Both the position numbers and the translations under genes were made by a program. The notes beneath the pieces are model-generated. The model worked only from the letters and a program-made list of their open reading frames with translations. It ran no database searches and was not told the DNA's origin. From an uncultured Collinsella sp. (GTDB lineage: Bacteria > Actinomycetota > Coriobacteriia > Coriobacteriales > Coriobacteriaceae): DNA of 5,796 nucleotides. Numbering within the stretch: position 1 is the first letter of the stretch; the number at the start of each line of letters is the position of its first letter. Below, piece after piece: positions 5,717-5,796 of the stretch. The stretch spans positions 1 through 5,796 of the forward strand of contig UQYA01000102.1 of the NCBI GenBank assembly GCA_900545165.1, written 5' to 3'.

Positions 5717-5796
5717 AATGCCCTCCTGGCCGAAATCATCTCTTTGAAGCGAGTGATGCCAGCGTCAATCCGGAAGTATGCGGCAAAATCTGAACC
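5707..5796 (-). CDS. Possible C-terminal end of an unrecognised upstream gene (partial)
   Basis: On the minus strand one frame is open from the window edge to a TGA at 5709-5707, giving 29 residues. It ends in the segment ITRFKEMISARRALWT, which looks protein-like (an amphipathic, basic helix) but which I cannot assign. It would overlap the start of the nuclease-like gene by 10 bases and contain that gene's ribosome site, as in many co-transcribed pairs. A 29-codon open frame arises by chance fairly often, so this is tentative. The alternative is that this stretch is the leader and promoter of the nuclease-like gene, but I see no convincing -35/-10 pair on the minus strand. Confidence 0.35.
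   Translation of the reverse strand, partial: GSDFAAYFRIDAGITRFKEMISARRALWT
5721..5727 (-). promoter_or_regulatory. Shine-Dalgarno site of the nuclease-like gene
   Basis: Read on the minus strand, AGGAGGG lies four bases before the ATG at 5716-5714. This strong site fixes the start. It falls inside the possible upstream reading frame that ends at 5707, so the two genes could be translationally coupled. Confidence 0.75.

Overview
The window looks like chromosome of a high-GC, Gram-positive-type actinobacterium. Coding frames are strongly G/C-biased at third positions in most genes, there is a TTG start, Shine-Dalgarno sites are strong, and the gene repertoire would suit a gut Coriobacteriia such as Collinsella. 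The lineage is an inference from protein style, not from a marker gene.

Layout. (1) 1-744, plus strand: the 3' end of pheT, the phenylalanyl-tRNA synthetase beta subunit, including the complete C-terminal anticodon-binding domain. (2) 745-1000: an intergenic control region. It holds a weak hairpin, a strong terminator-like hairpin, an extended -10 promoter whose -35 lies in the terminator loop, and a perfect 8-bp inverted repeat just after the predicted transcription start. The repeat has the form GTGTTAC-N14-GTAACAC, which resembles the NikR operator predicted outside enterobacteria. (3) 1001-3717, plus strand: a three-gene ECF-type metal transporter operon. It encodes a CbiM/NikM substrate-binding membrane protein with a fused C-terminal CbiN/NikN-like (PDGLE-type) module, the CbiQ/NikQ transmembrane coupling protein, and the CbiO/NikO ATPase. 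(4) 3798-4646, plus strand: a cytosolic zinc-dependent phospholipase C-like protein with its own extended -10 promoter. (5) 4643-5716, minus strand: a 357-residue protein that appears to join an AbiEi-like N-terminal region to a DUF559/Vsr-like PD-(D/E)XK nuclease fold. It converges on the phospholipase-like gene so tightly that the two TAG stops share a CTAG. (6) 5707-5796, minus strand: a possible last 29 codons of a further gene that overlaps the nuclease-like gene's start.

How the parts work together. The only clear functional unit is the transporter operon. CbiM captures the ion with its free N-terminus (Met1, His2) and His67, CbiQ couples to it, and CbiO powers uptake. The operator-like repeat argues that nickel is the cargo and that a NikR-type regulator encoded elsewhere represses the operon when nickel is plentiful. 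pheT, the phospholipase-like gene and the nuclease-like gene have no evident link to this pathway.

I see no RNA genes, CRISPR array, insertion sequence or attachment site. The least described item is the minus-strand nuclease-like gene. The most testable one is the operator. I do not see convincing evidence for a wholly new multi-gene system.
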